Source: JACVRM01 sp963839815
GTDB taxonomy: Bacteria > Actinomycetota > Thermoleophilia > Gaiellales > Gaiellaceae
Length of the DNA: 64,000 bases
Reading direction: 5' to 3'
Assembly: GCA_963839815.1 (NCBI GenBank)
Contig: CAWIWF010000006.1
Coordinates: 1,054,001 to 1,118,000, forward strand
Positions 27,868-35,711 of this stretch are shown here, in pieces. The notes below the pieces were generated by a model. The model saw nothing but the letters and a program-made list of their open reading frames with translations, was not told the DNA's origin and searched no databases. Within the stretch, counting starts at the first letter, position 1, and each line of letters opens with the position of its first letter. A program made the translations under genes and the position numbers.

Positions 27868-27893
27868 CCCTCCCGCCCCGGAGGGCGGGAGGG
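27868..27893 (+). terminator. GC-rich hairpin after the sdh operon
   Basis: Perfect 11-bp stem CCCTCCCGCCC / GGGCGGGAGGG with a 4-base loop, seven bases after the HdrB-like stop and facing the convergent gene. It has no T tract. It probably ends transcription or shields the mRNA 3' end. Confidence 0.7.
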
Positions 27894-27923
27894 GAGGTGC
27901 GGCGGCGCAGGCGGGGGATGTGC

Positions 27924-28370
27924 CTAAGCGGTGATGCCGGCTGTCGCCGGTTCCGGGGCCAGGCCCAACTGGGTCATCATCGAGCCTGAGTCGACGTAGA
28001 AGTGGACGGTCTTGGGCGTGCCGTCGTCGGCGAACGTCCAGACGTCACAGAGCTTCAGCTCGACGGATCGCCCCGTCGCATCGATGCCGCCCATCGGCGT
28101 CATCAGCGTTCCCGTGTGCGTTCCGCGGCCGGTGAACTCGACCACGACGTGCTTGCCGGTCTCGATCACCGAGTCGATGGTGACCTTTCCGTCGGGGAAC
28201 CCGTCCGCCCAGCCCTGGGCGAACTGCATCGCACCCTCACGGCCGGTGAAACGGGTGCCGCTACCCATGTCGATGAGCTCGGCCTTCGCCATGACCTCGG
28301 CGAAGCGGTCGAAGTCGCGTTCGTTCCACGCGTCGTAGGTACTCCGGGCGGTGCTTGCGTTCTGAGCCAC
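27924..28370 (-). CDS. SnoaL-like / NTF2-fold protein
   Basis: 148 residues with the SnoaL polyketide-cyclase/ketosteroid-isomerase-like pattern: YDAWNERDFDRFAEVMA near the N-terminus, FTGREGAMQFAQGWADGFPDGKVTID, and VVVEFTGRGTHTGTLMTPMGGIDATGRSVEL. Such single-domain alpha+beta barrels act as cyclases, isomerases or binding proteins. The GTG start follows GAGGAGGC, a clear ribosome-binding site, with TACAGT about 40 bases upstream, so unlike its neighbours it has a leader. Confidence 0.82.
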   Translation of the reverse strand: MAQNASTARSTYDAWNERDFDRFAEVMAKAELIDMGSGTRFTGREGAMQFAQGWADGFPDGKVTIDSVIETGKHVVVEFTGRGTHTGTLMTPMGGIDATGRSVELKLCDVWTFADDGTPKTVHFYVDSGSMMTQLGLAPEPATAGITA

Positions 28371-28448
28371 GCTGCCTCCTCTCTGGCCCGCGCCGCGCCT
28401 CGTGCGACTGTACTCCTTGCGTCGCGTTCGTTACAAGCTGGCCGCACC

Positions 28449-28454
28449 TAGACT
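28449..28454 (+). promoter_or_regulatory. -10 hexamer TAGACT for the GNAT-like protein
   Basis: TAGACT plus exactly six bases, then GTG; leaderless geometry. Confidence 0.65.
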
Positions 28455-28460
28455 TCCGGC

Positions 28461-29081
28461 GTGGCCGAGACGAGAGTGGTAGGGCTCACCGGCGCGACGA
28501 TCGACGTGGCCCCCTCGGTCTGCCACACGTGCGTCTGGTGGCAGTCGCGCCTCGGCCGTGAGGAGGACAAGCGCCGCTGGATCGAGCGGGCCGAGGACGC
28601 GTGGGGCAGCTGGGGCGCGATCTACCAGGACGACGACGGGCGCCTGCTCGGGTCGATGCAATTCGGGCCGGCGCCGCTCTTTCCGCGCGCCCGCGAGCTG
28701 CCGGGCGGCCCGCCGTCGGACGATGCGGTGCTGGTCACGTGCGCGTACCTCGTCGACCGCTCGACGCCCTGGGTGCTCCAGTCGCTCTTCCTGACTGCGA
28801 TCGGGGAGGCGAAGGATCGCGGGGCGACCGCGGTCGAGGCATTCGCCTACCGCTACGCGGAGGGGGACTCGGCCTACGACCGCTTCCAGGTGCACAAGAC
28901 GGTGTTCCCGCGCGACTTCCTCTCCGACTTCGGCTTCGAGACGGTGCGCTCGCTCGGCCGCGTCGAGCTGGCACGGCTCGAGCTGGGTGGGCTGCAGCCG
29001 GTCGCGGCGGGCCGGCGTGCCCGCGTGATCGGGCTGGTGAAGGAGGCGTTCCAGCCGGCGCCGGTGCCGCAGCGGCCGTAG
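28461..29081 (+). CDS. GNAT-family N-acetyltransferase-like protein
   Basis: 206 residues. The N-terminal CHTCVWWQSR block and the later LVTCAYLVDRSTPWVLQSLFLTAIGEAKDRGATAVEAF fit a GNAT fold: beta-4 carrying the acyl-CoA phosphate-binding turn, then a helix. FLSDFGFETVRSLGRVELARLEL forms the C-terminal strands. The glycine-rich Q/RxxGxG/A loop is degenerate, so catalysis is not assured. No substrate is implied by the neighbours. Confidence 0.65.
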   Translation: MAETRVVGLTGATIDVAPSVCHTCVWWQSRLGREEDKRRWIERAEDAWGSWGAIYQDDDGRLLGSMQFGPAPLFPRARELPGGPPSDDAVLVTCAYLVDRSTPWVLQSLFLTAIGEAKDRGATAVEAFAYRYAEGDSAYDRFQVHKTVFPRDFLSDFGFETVRSLGRVELARLELGGLQPVAAGRRARVIGLVKEAFQPAPVPQRP

Positions 29082-29163
29082 TCGCCGCGCAGTCCGGCCC
29101 GGCGAGCCCTCGACCCCGGCTTCGCGCGTCCTTGGCGGACCCGTCCCGCCCCGGGGCGTGTCA

Positions 29164-29353
29164 ACCCTCAGGTGTCTCTGAGACAACCCTCGCCGCCGGG
29201 AGCGGCCTCGACCCGGGTCGGGGCCAAACCCTCAAGTACCTCTGAGACCTCGCAGCGGCCTCCTCATGCGGGTTTCGCGGGGCGCGGCGCCCGAACCCTC
29301 AAGTACCTCTGAGACACTTGAGGGTTGGGTCGAGGGTTGCGCAAACCCTCGAC
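29164..29353. repeat. Three ACCCTCAAGT-ACCTCTGAGAC repeats and hairpins
   Basis: Copies at 29164-29184 (diverged), 29228-29248 and 29295-29315. The third is followed at once by ACTTGAGGGTT, making a perfect inverted repeat with its own first half. A second inverted repeat, GTCGAGGGTT-GCGC-AACCCTCGAC-like, lies at 29330-29352. Together they fill most of the 317-base gap between the convergent GNAT and asd genes, where no gene is visible. Confidence 0.7.
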
Positions 29354-29398
29354 CAGCGCCGGCTCCTCGTGGCGCTCGACCGGTCCGCTGTGGACGGG

Positions 29399-30343
29399 TC
29401 AGGCGGCCAGCGGCTGGCGGGCGAGCAGCGTCTCTGCGATCTGCACCGCGTTCAGCGCCGCGCCCTTGCGGAGGTTGTCCGCTGCCAGGAAGAGCGAGAT
29501 CCCGCCCGTGGCGGCCCGGTCGTCGCGGATCCGGCCGACCAGCACCTCGTCGATGCCCACCGACTTGCCCGGTGAGGGGAACTCGTCGAGGCGGAGACCG
29601 GGCGCTGCCGCGAGCACCCCACGCGCCTGCTCGGCGGACAGCGGCTCCTCCGTCTCGACCCAGACGGCCTCTGCATGCCCGACCATCACAGGGACACGGA
29701 CGCAGGTCGCGCTCACGGGCAAGGCGGGCAGCTCGAGAATCTTGCGGGTCTCCTCGCGCAGCTTGGTCTCCTCGTCGAACTCCTCGCCGTCGAAGTCCCA
29801 GTCCATCGCCAGGTCGTGGTCGTCGGGGCGCTCGCTGCGCAGGCGCTCCATCCGCCCCGCGCCCGCCCCGGAGACGGACTGGTAGGTCGCGACCCGCACC
29901 CGCGCGAGCCCTGCTGCGTCGTGCAGCGGCTTGAGCACGCAGGCGAGCGGGATCGTGCAGCAGTTGGGCACCGCGATCACGCCCTCGTGCTCGAAGGCGC
30001 GCTCGCCGTTCACCTCGGGCACCACGAGCGGGACGTCGGGGTCCATGCGGAAAGCGGACGACTTATCCAGGCAGACGGCGCCGCTGCGGACGGCGTGCGG
30101 CACGAGCTCACGCGAGGCACCGGCTCCGACGGCAAAGAAGGCGAAGTGGGCGTCGAGGCCGGCGAGTCTCTCAGGCGTCGCCTCTTCCACCCGTCGCCCG
30201 TCCAGCTGCGTTCCGGCCGAGCGCGCCGACGCTAGGAGTCGGACGTCGTCGTGGCCGCGCTCGCGCAGGATCCCGCGCAGCACGCCTCCGACGGCGCCCG
30301 TGGCGCCGACGACCGCAATGCGCGGGTGCTCAGGCACCGGCAC
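29399..30343 (-). CDS. asd: Aspartate-semialdehyde dehydrogenase
   Basis: 314 residues. NADP motif VVGATGAVGGVLRGIL, catalytic Cys in IAVPNCCTIPL, SVSGAGAGRME (the sequence following the active site) and the substrate/acid-base segment RVPVMVGHAEAVWVE. It reduces aspartyl phosphate to aspartate semialdehyde in the lysine/threonine/methionine pathway. It overlaps the end of lysC by 14 bases, so the two consecutive pathway steps are co-translated. Its length is slightly below the usual 330-340. Confidence 0.95.
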   Translation of the reverse strand: MPVPEHPRIAVVGATGAVGGVLRGILRERGHDDVRLLASARSAGTQLDGRRVEEATPERLAGLDAHFAFFAVGAGASRELVPHAVRSGAVCLDKSSAFRMDPDVPLVVPEVNGERAFEHEGVIAVPNCCTIPLACVLKPLHDAAGLARVRVATYQSVSGAGAGRMERLRSERPDDHDLAMDWDFDGEEFDEETKLREETRKILELPALPVSATCVRVPVMVGHAEAVWVETEEPLSAEQARGVLAAAPGLRLDEFPSPGKSVGIDEVLVGRIRDDRAATGGISLFLAADNLRKGAALNAVQIAETLLARQPLAA

Positions 30344-31586
30344 CCTCCGGCGCCGAACCGTCCAGCTCGAACGCGGCGTGCAGCGCCTCGACGGCGCGCT
30401 CTACCTCGCCGCTCGGGATGTGACACGCGATCTTGATCGGCGACGTGGTGATCACCTCCGGCGCGATGCCGAGCTCGTCGAGCGTCGCGAACGCCTTCGC
30501 CGCGACGCCGGGGTGGCTCTTCATTCCCGCTCCTACCACCGACACCTTGCCGAGGTCGTCGCGCGCCGACCACGGCGCCCCGCAGCGCTCGAGCACCGTC
30601 GAGACGTCCGCATGGTCGTCGTCGGGCGCCGAGAAGACGATCTCCTGCCCGGTCTGCAGGATCGTGTCGACGTTCACACCGGCCTCGGCGAGCTCCGAGA
30701 AGAGCTGGGCGGCGCGCAGGCCCTGGACCCGGTAGAGCGTCTCGTCGAGCGCGTGGGTGACGCCCGAGATCATCGCCTTCTCCAGCATGGGATCGTCCTC
30801 CTCGACAACCCACGTCCCCTCGCCGTCAGTGAAGGCGGAGCGGACGTGAAGCCTGACCGCATGGTTGCGCGCGAACTCGACGGAGCGTAGCTGGAGCACC
30901 TTCGCGCCAGAGGCAGCCAGCTCCAGCATCTCGTCGTACGAGAGGGCGTGCAGCTTGCGGGCGCCGGCGACGATCCGCGGGTCGGCCGTGAACACACCTT
31001 CGACGTCGGTGTAGATCTCGCAGCGATCGGCGCCCAGCGCCGCCGCCAGCACGACGGCGGTCATGTCCGAGCCGCCGCGGCCGAGCGTCGTCACCTCGTG
31101 CGCCGTCGACACGCCCTGGAAGCCCGCGACCAGCACGATGCGGTCCTCGTCGAGTGCCTCGTGGATGCGGCGCGCGCGCACGTCGACGATCTTCGCCTTG
31201 CCGTGCGCCGTGTCGGTGACGATGCCCGCCTGCGAGCCGGTCAGCGAGATCGCCTGGTGGCCGAGATCCTCGATCGCCATCTCTGCAAGCGCGCACGAGA
31301 TCCGCTCCCCGACCGAGATCAGCATGTCGAGCGCCCGCGGCTTCGGTCGCGCCGAGATCTGGTGGGCAAGGGCGACGAGCTCGTCCGTCGTGTGGCCCAT
31401 CGCCGAGAGCACGCCGACGACGCGGTTCCCCTCCTCGCGGGCGGCCACCAGCCGGCGGACGACGCGCAGCAGGCGCTCCGTGTCGCCCACGGACGTGCCG
31501 CCGAACTTCATCACCACGGTGCCGACGCGCGTTGGCGGCTCGTCCCCGGCGAGCTCCGGAACGGCCTCGAACTCGGTGGCGGTCAC
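30330..31586 (-). CDS. lysC: Aspartokinase
   Basis: 418 residues from GTG 31586; a further upstream ATG frame is Arg/Pro-rich and unsupported. The catalytic domain starts VVMKFGGTSVGDTERL and contains VVGVLSAMGHTTDEL, GFQGVSTAHEVTTLGRGGSDMTAVVLA and EIYTDVEGVFTADPRIV. The C-terminus carries two ACT domains (about 270-410; VSVVGAGMKSHPGVAAKAF, ITTSPIKIACHIP), the usual site of lysine/threonine feedback control. It phosphorylates aspartate. A TACACT hexamer seven bases upstream of the GTG fixes the start. Confidence 0.95.
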   Translation of the reverse strand: MTATEFEAVPELAGDEPPTRVGTVVMKFGGTSVGDTERLLRVVRRLVAAREEGNRVVGVLSAMGHTTDELVALAHQISARPKPRALDMLISVGERISCALAEMAIEDLGHQAISLTGSQAGIVTDTAHGKAKIVDVRARRIHEALDEDRIVLVAGFQGVSTAHEVTTLGRGGSDMTAVVLAAALGADRCEIYTDVEGVFTADPRIVAGARKLHALSYDEMLELAASGAKVLQLRSVEFARNHAVRLHVRSAFTDGEGTWVVEEDDPMLEKAMISGVTHALDETLYRVQGLRAAQLFSELAEAGVNVDTILQTGQEIVFSAPDDDHADVSTVLERCGAPWSARDDLGKVSVVGAGMKSHPGVAAKAFATLDELGIAPEVITTSPIKIACHIPSGEVERAVEALHAAFELDGSAPEGAGA

Positions 31587-31593
31587 GGCGGAC

Positions 31594-31599
31594 AGTGTA
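31594..31599 (-). promoter_or_regulatory. -10 hexamer TACACT for lysC-asd
   Basis: Minus-strand TACACT, seven bases, then GTG 31586. This leaves no leader in which a lysine riboswitch could form. Confidence 0.6.
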
Positions 31600-31764
31600 G
31601 GGAGGGGTCTGGGCGGCCACGCCGGCTCGAGGTGGGAGCGTGGTCGACGCGCGCCGCCCCCCACGGGTGTTTCGGGGCTTTTCCGCACGCAACCGGGGCG
31701 GCCCGTGACGTGCGCGGTGGTAACGGGGTCTGGTTGGTGGTCTCACCCAGGCGCGCGCGGCCCG

Positions 31765-31997
31765 GTCTGCGAGCGCTCTTCCGGCACCAAGTTGGGACAG
31801 ATCGGTGACGCGAGGCGTGGTACCAGGGTCTGACCCCGGTTCATTCGCGAGCGCACTTCCGGCACTAACTCGGAACAGTTCGGTGACGCGAGGCGTGGTA
31901 CGAGGGTCTGACCCCGGTTCCTTCGCGAGCGCGCTTCCGGCACTGAGTTGGAACAGATCGGTGACGCGCGGCGTGGTACCGGGGTCTGACCCCACGG
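31765..31997. repeat. 78-bp tandem repeat, about three copies
   Basis: Copies of a unit beginning GTGACGCGAGGCGTGGTACC start at 31805, 31883 and 31961, and a partial copy precedes the first. Each unit contains the palindromic core GGGTCTGACCCC and the block TTCCGGCAC(T)AA-TTGG-ACAG. The period is a multiple of three, so open frames cross it, but they look like translated repeat. It fills most of the 472-base gap between lysC and the dehydrogenase gene, which has no other gene. Confidence 0.85.
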
Positions 31998-32045
31998 GGC
32001 GTCGCGGCGTCGATGCACCACGGGGGGCTCCGCTCAGGGCCTTTC

Positions 32046-32051
32046 TAGACT
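32046..32051 (+). promoter_or_regulatory. -10 hexamer TAGACT for the alcohol dehydrogenase
   Basis: TAGACT, seven bases, then GTG 32059. Confidence 0.6.
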
Positions 32052-32058
32052 TGGCTGG

Positions 32059-33021
32059 GTGCGCGCCCTTGTGCTTGACGCGCCTGGGGAGCCGCTGCGG
32101 CGGCGCGAGTTGCCGGTGCCGGTGCCCGGCCCGGGAGAGGTGCTCGTCCGCGTCAGTGCCTGCGGCGTCTGCCGCACCGACCTGCACGTCGTCGACGGCG
32201 AGCTCGCCCACCCGAAGCTGCCGCTGATCCCGGGTCACCAGGTCGTCGGCCGCGTCGAGGGCGACGGCCGTCGGGTCGGCGTGCCGTGGCTCGGCTGGAC
32301 GTGCGGCGAGTGCCGTTTCTGCGGCTCGGGACGGGAGAACCTTTGCGACGAGGCGCGCTTCACCGGCTACACGCTCGATGGCGGTTACGCCGAGTACGTG
32401 GTTGCCGATGAGCGCTTCTGCCTGCCGATCCCCGACGGCTACTCGGATGTCGAGGCTGCGCCGCTCCTCTGCGCCGGGCTGATCGGCTACCGCGCGCTGC
32501 GGCTCGCCGGTGACGGAGAGCGCCTCGGCCTCTACGGCTTCGGTGCCTCCGCCCACGTCATCGCCCAGGTCGCGCGCTGGCAGGGGCGCCGTGTCTTCGC
32601 CTTTACGCGAGGCGGGGACGCCGCAGCGCAGTCGCTCGCGCTCGAGCTCGGGGCCGAGTGGGCGGGCGACTCGGGCGGCCTCGCGCCGGAGGTGCTGGAT
32701 GCGGCGATCATCTTCGCGCCGGTCGGCGCGCTCGTCCCTGCGGCGCTGCGGGCAGTCGGCAAGGGAGGCACCGTCGTCTGCGCGGGCATCCACATGTCGG
32801 ACATCCCGTCGTTCCCGTACGAGTTGCTCTGGGAGGAGCGGGTCGTCCGCTCGGTGGCGAACCTCACGCGGCGCGACGGGGAGGAGTTCCTCGCGCTCGC
32901 CCCGCGGGTGCCCGTTCGCACCGAGGTGGACGAGTTCGCGCTGCAGGATGCAGGCCTGGCGCTCGATCGGCTGCGCGCGGGTGAGGTACGGGGTGCCGCT
33001 GTCCTGAGGGTCGCGAGCTGA
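32059..33021 (+). CDS. Zinc-dependent alcohol dehydrogenase (MDR family)
   Basis: 320 residues. Catalytic zinc ligands are visible: Cys in ACGVCRTDLHV and His in PGHQVVGRV. The structural-zinc cysteine lobe reads CGECRFCGSGRENLC, and YGFGASAHVIAQVARWQG is the cofactor-binding motif. It resembles the AdhA/zinc-alcohol dehydrogenase subgroup that includes the mycobacterial AdhA. It interconverts alcohols and aldehydes with NAD(P); the substrate is unknown. The 3' end is one base from the convergent anti-sigma-like gene. Confidence 0.9.
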   Translation: MRALVLDAPGEPLRRRELPVPVPGPGEVLVRVSACGVCRTDLHVVDGELAHPKLPLIPGHQVVGRVEGDGRRVGVPWLGWTCGECRFCGSGRENLCDEARFTGYTLDGGYAEYVVADERFCLPIPDGYSDVEAAPLLCAGLIGYRALRLAGDGERLGLYGFGASAHVIAQVARWQGRRVFAFTRGGDAAAQSLALELGAEWAGDSGGLAPEVLDAAIIFAPVGALVPAALRAVGKGGTVVCAGIHMSDIPSFPYELLWEERVVRSVANLTRRDGEEFLALAPRVPVRTEVDEFALQDAGLALDRLRAGEVRGAAVLRVAS

Positions 33022-33022
33022 C

Positions 33023-34285
33023 TCAGCGCAGCGACTCGGCCACCTGCAGCAGGTCATCCCGGCCGACGTCGCCGGTGACGGTAACGACGAGCCGGTCGGT
33101 GAGCGCCCACACGTGCGGCGTCTCGTTCGGGTCGAACACGAGCTCACCGGTGACGCCCGCCAGCGCGCCCTCGCCGAACGTGACGGCTTCGGGCCGCCGC
33201 GAGAGGATCCCGACCGTGGCCGGGTCGATCCAGGCGCCGCGGTCGCCGACGAGCAGCCGCGTGGTGACGACGAGCCGGTCGAGACCGCGGCGGTAGCCGA
33301 GCGAGACGACGTTCCGCGAGGGCGGGTTCTGCCGCTGCTCGCTCCCGGTCGGGCGAGAACGAAGCGCTGCGGCGACCTCGGCGAGCTCGAACCCCTCGGG
33401 CAGCCACTGCGGCACGAGCGGCGCGTAGCCGACCTCGCGCTGGACCTCCGCGAGCGGGAGCCGGCGGAAGCCCATGTTGTAACTCGTCTGCTCCTGCCCG
33501 GCCCGAGGCTGCTGGCGGAAGCGATCCGGTGCTGGCGCCGAACCAGTGCGCAGGCCCTCGACCCGCCAGCCGTCCTGCACGCGACCCTGCCGGAGGCGCT
33601 GCACCCGCACGGGGATGGACGACTCGCGATCGACCGTGATCTCCCGTGTCTCGCCGGGATTGCCGGTCGGCGTCCGCAGTAGCCAGGCCGGGCGACCCTC
33701 GTACTCGGTCTCCTCGACGTCGGCGTCGCCCGCACGGGCGAGCGCTCCGACCACGGCGGCGAGATCGCGCTCGATCACCCAGGGTGACGCATCGGCATCG
33801 GGAGGGCCCGGCGCGATCCCGCGGCGGCTGACGAAGAGCGGGCCGTCCGAGTAGGTCTCCACGTTCCGGCGCGCGTCGTAGGCCAGGTCGCCGGCGTGGG
33901 TGACGCTGGTGATGCGGAAGCTCCCGTCGGCGGCGACGGTGAACCGCCACCGCGACTCCCCGCCGCTCTCCCGGTTCACGAAGACGCCCTCGAGCGCCTC
34001 GACCGAGGAGAGCGCCCGAGCCACCGCTGCCCTCAGCTCGGCGGCCGTTGCGACGCTCGACTCTCCCGGTAGGCCGATCGCCAGCGCAGCGATGCCCACG
34101 GCGGCCGCGGTCGCCGCGCCGGCCATGGCCAGGCGCAGGCGGTGCCCGCCCGGCCACGTCAGACGGCGGTGGGGCCGCTCGAGCCGTGCCCGCAACTCGC
34201 GCTCGAAGGCGGGCCGGTGAGATGGGACGGGCAGCGCCCGGAGCTGTGCCCCGAGCTCGTGGTCGCGTTCGGGCGTCTCGATCAT
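33023..34285 (-). CDS. Membrane-anchored putative anti-sigma factor with LolA/RseB-like domains
   Basis: 420 residues: a cytoplasmic N-terminus of about 50 residues (ERDHELGAQLRALPVPSHR), one transmembrane helix (about 52-72), then an extracytoplasmic part with a LolA/MucB-like beta domain (WRFTVAADGSFRITSVTHAGDLAYDARR, WLLRTPTGNPGETREITVD) and a C-terminal DUF4367-like part (PLVPQWLPEGFEL). Its ATG overlaps the sigma factor stop (ATGA). The architecture and coupling suggest an anti-sigma or envelope sensor for that sigma factor; no canonical zinc-binding HxxxCxxC is present. Confidence 0.72.
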   Translation of the reverse strand: MIETPERDHELGAQLRALPVPSHRPAFERELRARLERPHRRLTWPGGHRLRLAMAGAATAAAVGIAALAIGLPGESSVATAAELRAAVARALSSVEALEGVFVNRESGGESRWRFTVAADGSFRITSVTHAGDLAYDARRNVETYSDGPLFVSRRGIAPGPPDADASPWVIERDLAAVVGALARAGDADVEETEYEGRPAWLLRTPTGNPGETREITVDRESSIPVRVQRLRQGRVQDGWRVEGLRTGSAPAPDRFRQQPRAGQEQTSYNMGFRRLPLAEVQREVGYAPLVPQWLPEGFELAEVAAALRSRPTGSEQRQNPPSRNVVSLGYRRGLDRLVVTTRLLVGDRGAWIDPATVGILSRRPEAVTFGEGALAGVTGELVFDPNETPHVWALTDRLVVTVTGDVGRDDLLQVAESLR

Positions 34286-34842
34286 CGGTGCTCCAGCTCC
34301 TCTCGGTCTTCGGTGAGCGCGGCGCGAAGTGCGGCCCGCGCCCGGTTCAGGCGTGACCCGACCGTGCCGGCCGGAATGCGCAGCACCTCGCCGGCCTCGG
34401 CGTAGTCGAGCCCGTGGGCGTCGACCAGTAGCACCAGCGCCCGGAGCTCGGGCGGGAGCGTCGCGAGCGCGGCGGCGAGGTCGAGCCGCGCGATCGAGGC
34501 GCCCTGCTCGTCGCTGCCGGCTGCGTCCGTGTCCGCGATCGGGACGTTCGGCCGCCGCCGGCGCAGCTCGTCGAGGCAGGCGTTGTAGACGATGCGGTAC
34601 AGCCAGGTGCGGAGCGACGAGCGGCCGCCGAACGAGGGCAGTGCCCGGAAGGCTTTCGCATAGCCCTCCTGCAGCGCGTCGTCCATCGCGTCGGGGTCGT
34701 GGAGCAGCCGAAACGCGAGCGCGCGGAGCCCGTGGTCGTGCTCCGCGACGAGGGCGAGGAAGGCGTCGGCGTCACCGCCTCGCGCTCGCGCGAGCTGGGG
34801 TTCGGAGGATGGCTCGGCCGACCGGTTCGCCACTGCTTGCAC
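34282..34842 (-). CDS. ECF RNA polymerase sigma factor
   Basis: 186 residues. Region 2 reads LVAEHDHGLRALAFRLLHDPDAMDDALQEGYAKAFRALPSF... with SLRTWLYRIVYNACLDELRRRR; region 4 reads LATLPPELRALVLLVDAHGLDYAEAGEVLRIPAGTVGSRLNRARAALR, a helix-turn-helix. It directs transcription in response to an envelope signal, presumably released by the coupled membrane protein downstream. The GTG start at 34842 is the first in frame; a second GTG nine bases later is possible. Confidence 0.92.
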   Translation of the reverse strand: MQAVANRSAEPSSEPQLARARGGDADAFLALVAEHDHGLRALAFRLLHDPDAMDDALQEGYAKAFRALPSFGGRSSLRTWLYRIVYNACLDELRRRRPNVPIADTDAAGSDEQGASIARLDLAAALATLPPELRALVLLVDAHGLDYAEAGEVLRIPAGTVGSRLNRARAALRAALTEDREELEHR

Positions 34843-34917
34843 ACAGGGTTAGACGCGGGTTGCCCGCCAATCCTTCACGACGCGGAGGCTGTCGGCGCCG
34901 GGCACTGCGTGTCCCAG

Positions 34918-35035
34918 GGACAGTCCCTCGGCGGGTGGGCTCGGGACAGTGGCCAGGGCCTGGCCCCGGACGTGTCTGCCGGGGCCAGCGGCTCAGGGAC
35001 AGTCCCTCGGGCGGGTCCGCTCGGGACAGTGCCGC
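34918..35035. repeat. GGGACAGTCCCTCGG and GGCCAGGGCCTGGCCCCGGACGTGTC repeats
   Basis: Two copies of a GGGACAGTCCCTCGG(C)GGG block (about 34918 and 35006) flank a GC palindrome and GGACGTGTCTGCCGGGGCC. The latter matches the tandem array at 47619-47802. The 212-base gap between recR and the sigma factor gene holds no gene. Confidence 0.65.
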
Positions 35036-35054
35036 CGCGAGCGGCCAGGCGGCC

Positions 35055-35645
35055 CTACATGTCGCGGCGACCCGAGAGCGCGCGGCCGAGTGTGACCTCG
35101 TCCGCGTACTCCAGGTCGCCGCCGACCGGCAGGCCGCTCGCGAGCCGGGTGACCCGCACGCGGTCGCGGAGCCTGTCCGCCAGGTAGGCGGCTGTCGCCT
35201 CCCCGGTCATGTTCGGGTTCGTCGCGAGCACCACCTCGGCGATGCCGTTCGCTTCGACCCGCCGCAGCAGCTCGTCGATGCGCAGGTCGGCCGGGTCGAC
35301 TCCGTCGATGGGAGAGAGCGCCCCGCCGAGGACGTGGTACAGGCCGCGATACTCGGCCGTGCGCTCGAGCGAGATGACGTCCACCGGCTGCTCGACGACG
35401 CAGATGACCGTGTGGTCGCGCCGGGCGTCCTGGCAGATGCCGCAGAGCTCGTCCTCCGTGAGGTTGCCGCACTCGCGGCAGAAGCGCACCCGCTCCTTCA
35501 CGTCACCGATGGCCGCCGCCAGCGCGCCCGCCTCGTCCTTCGACGTGCGCAGGATGTGGAAGGCGAGACGCTGCGCAGTCCGCGTCCCGATCCCCGGCAG
35601 CCGCGTGAGCTGCGCCACGAGGTTGTCGACCGCGGGCGAGATCAC
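35055..35645 (-). CDS. recR: Recombination mediator RecR
   Basis: 196 residues from GTG 35645: N-terminal helix-hairpin-helix LTRLPGIGTRTAQRLAFH, the four-Cys zinc finger CRECGNLTEDELCGIC, and the Toprim domain VCVVEQPVDVISLE...VVLATNPNMTGEATAAYLADRL. The C-terminal SGLPVGGDLEYADEVTLGRAL is the RecR signature. It loads RecA onto gapped DNA together with RecO. A TACGCT hexamer six bases upstream fixes the GTG. RecR is normally next to ybaB and dnaX; here a rightward aminopeptidase gene sits between recR and ybaB. Confidence 0.96.
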   Translation of the reverse strand: MISPAVDNLVAQLTRLPGIGTRTAQRLAFHILRTSKDEAGALAAAIGDVKERVRFCRECGNLTEDELCGICQDARRDHTVICVVEQPVDVISLERTAEYRGLYHVLGGALSPIDGVDPADLRIDELLRRVEANGIAEVVLATNPNMTGEATAAYLADRLRDRVRVTRLASGLPVGGDLEYADEVTLGRALSGRRDM

Positions 35646-35651
35646 GCCGGG

Positions 35652-35657
35652 AGCGTA
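35652..35657 (-). promoter_or_regulatory. -10 hexamer TACGCT for recR
   Basis: Minus-strand TACGCT, six bases, GTG. It lies 42 bases from the divergent TACAGT of the aminopeptidase gene. Confidence 0.6.
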
Positions 35658-35699
35658 ACCGTCCCCAACGGACGTGCCGCGCGCGCCGATCGCCCTGAC

Positions 35700-35705
35700 T
35701 ACAGT
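35700..35705 (+). promoter_or_regulatory. -10 hexamer TACAGT for the M29 aminopeptidase
   Basis: TACAGT, six bases, then GTG 35712; leaderless geometry. Confidence 0.65.
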
Positions 35706-35711
35706 CCGCGA

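Noticed and set aside
31587..31765. Lysine riboswitch before lysC
   Set aside because: The TACACT hexamer seven bases from the GTG leaves no transcribed leader, and no riboswitch-like core is visible.
31743..32021. Protein made of 26-residue repeats on the minus strand
   Set aside because: The frame exists because the 78-bp repeat has a period divisible by three; it has no ribosome-binding site or close -10, and the DNA core matches non-coding hairp-type repeats elsewhere.
30826..33735. A 969-codon open frame on the minus strand across lysC, the 78-bp repeats and the alcohol dehydrogenase
   Set aside because: It is out of frame with lysC and antisense to the dehydrogenase; the composition is Arg/Ala/Gly-rich without domains.
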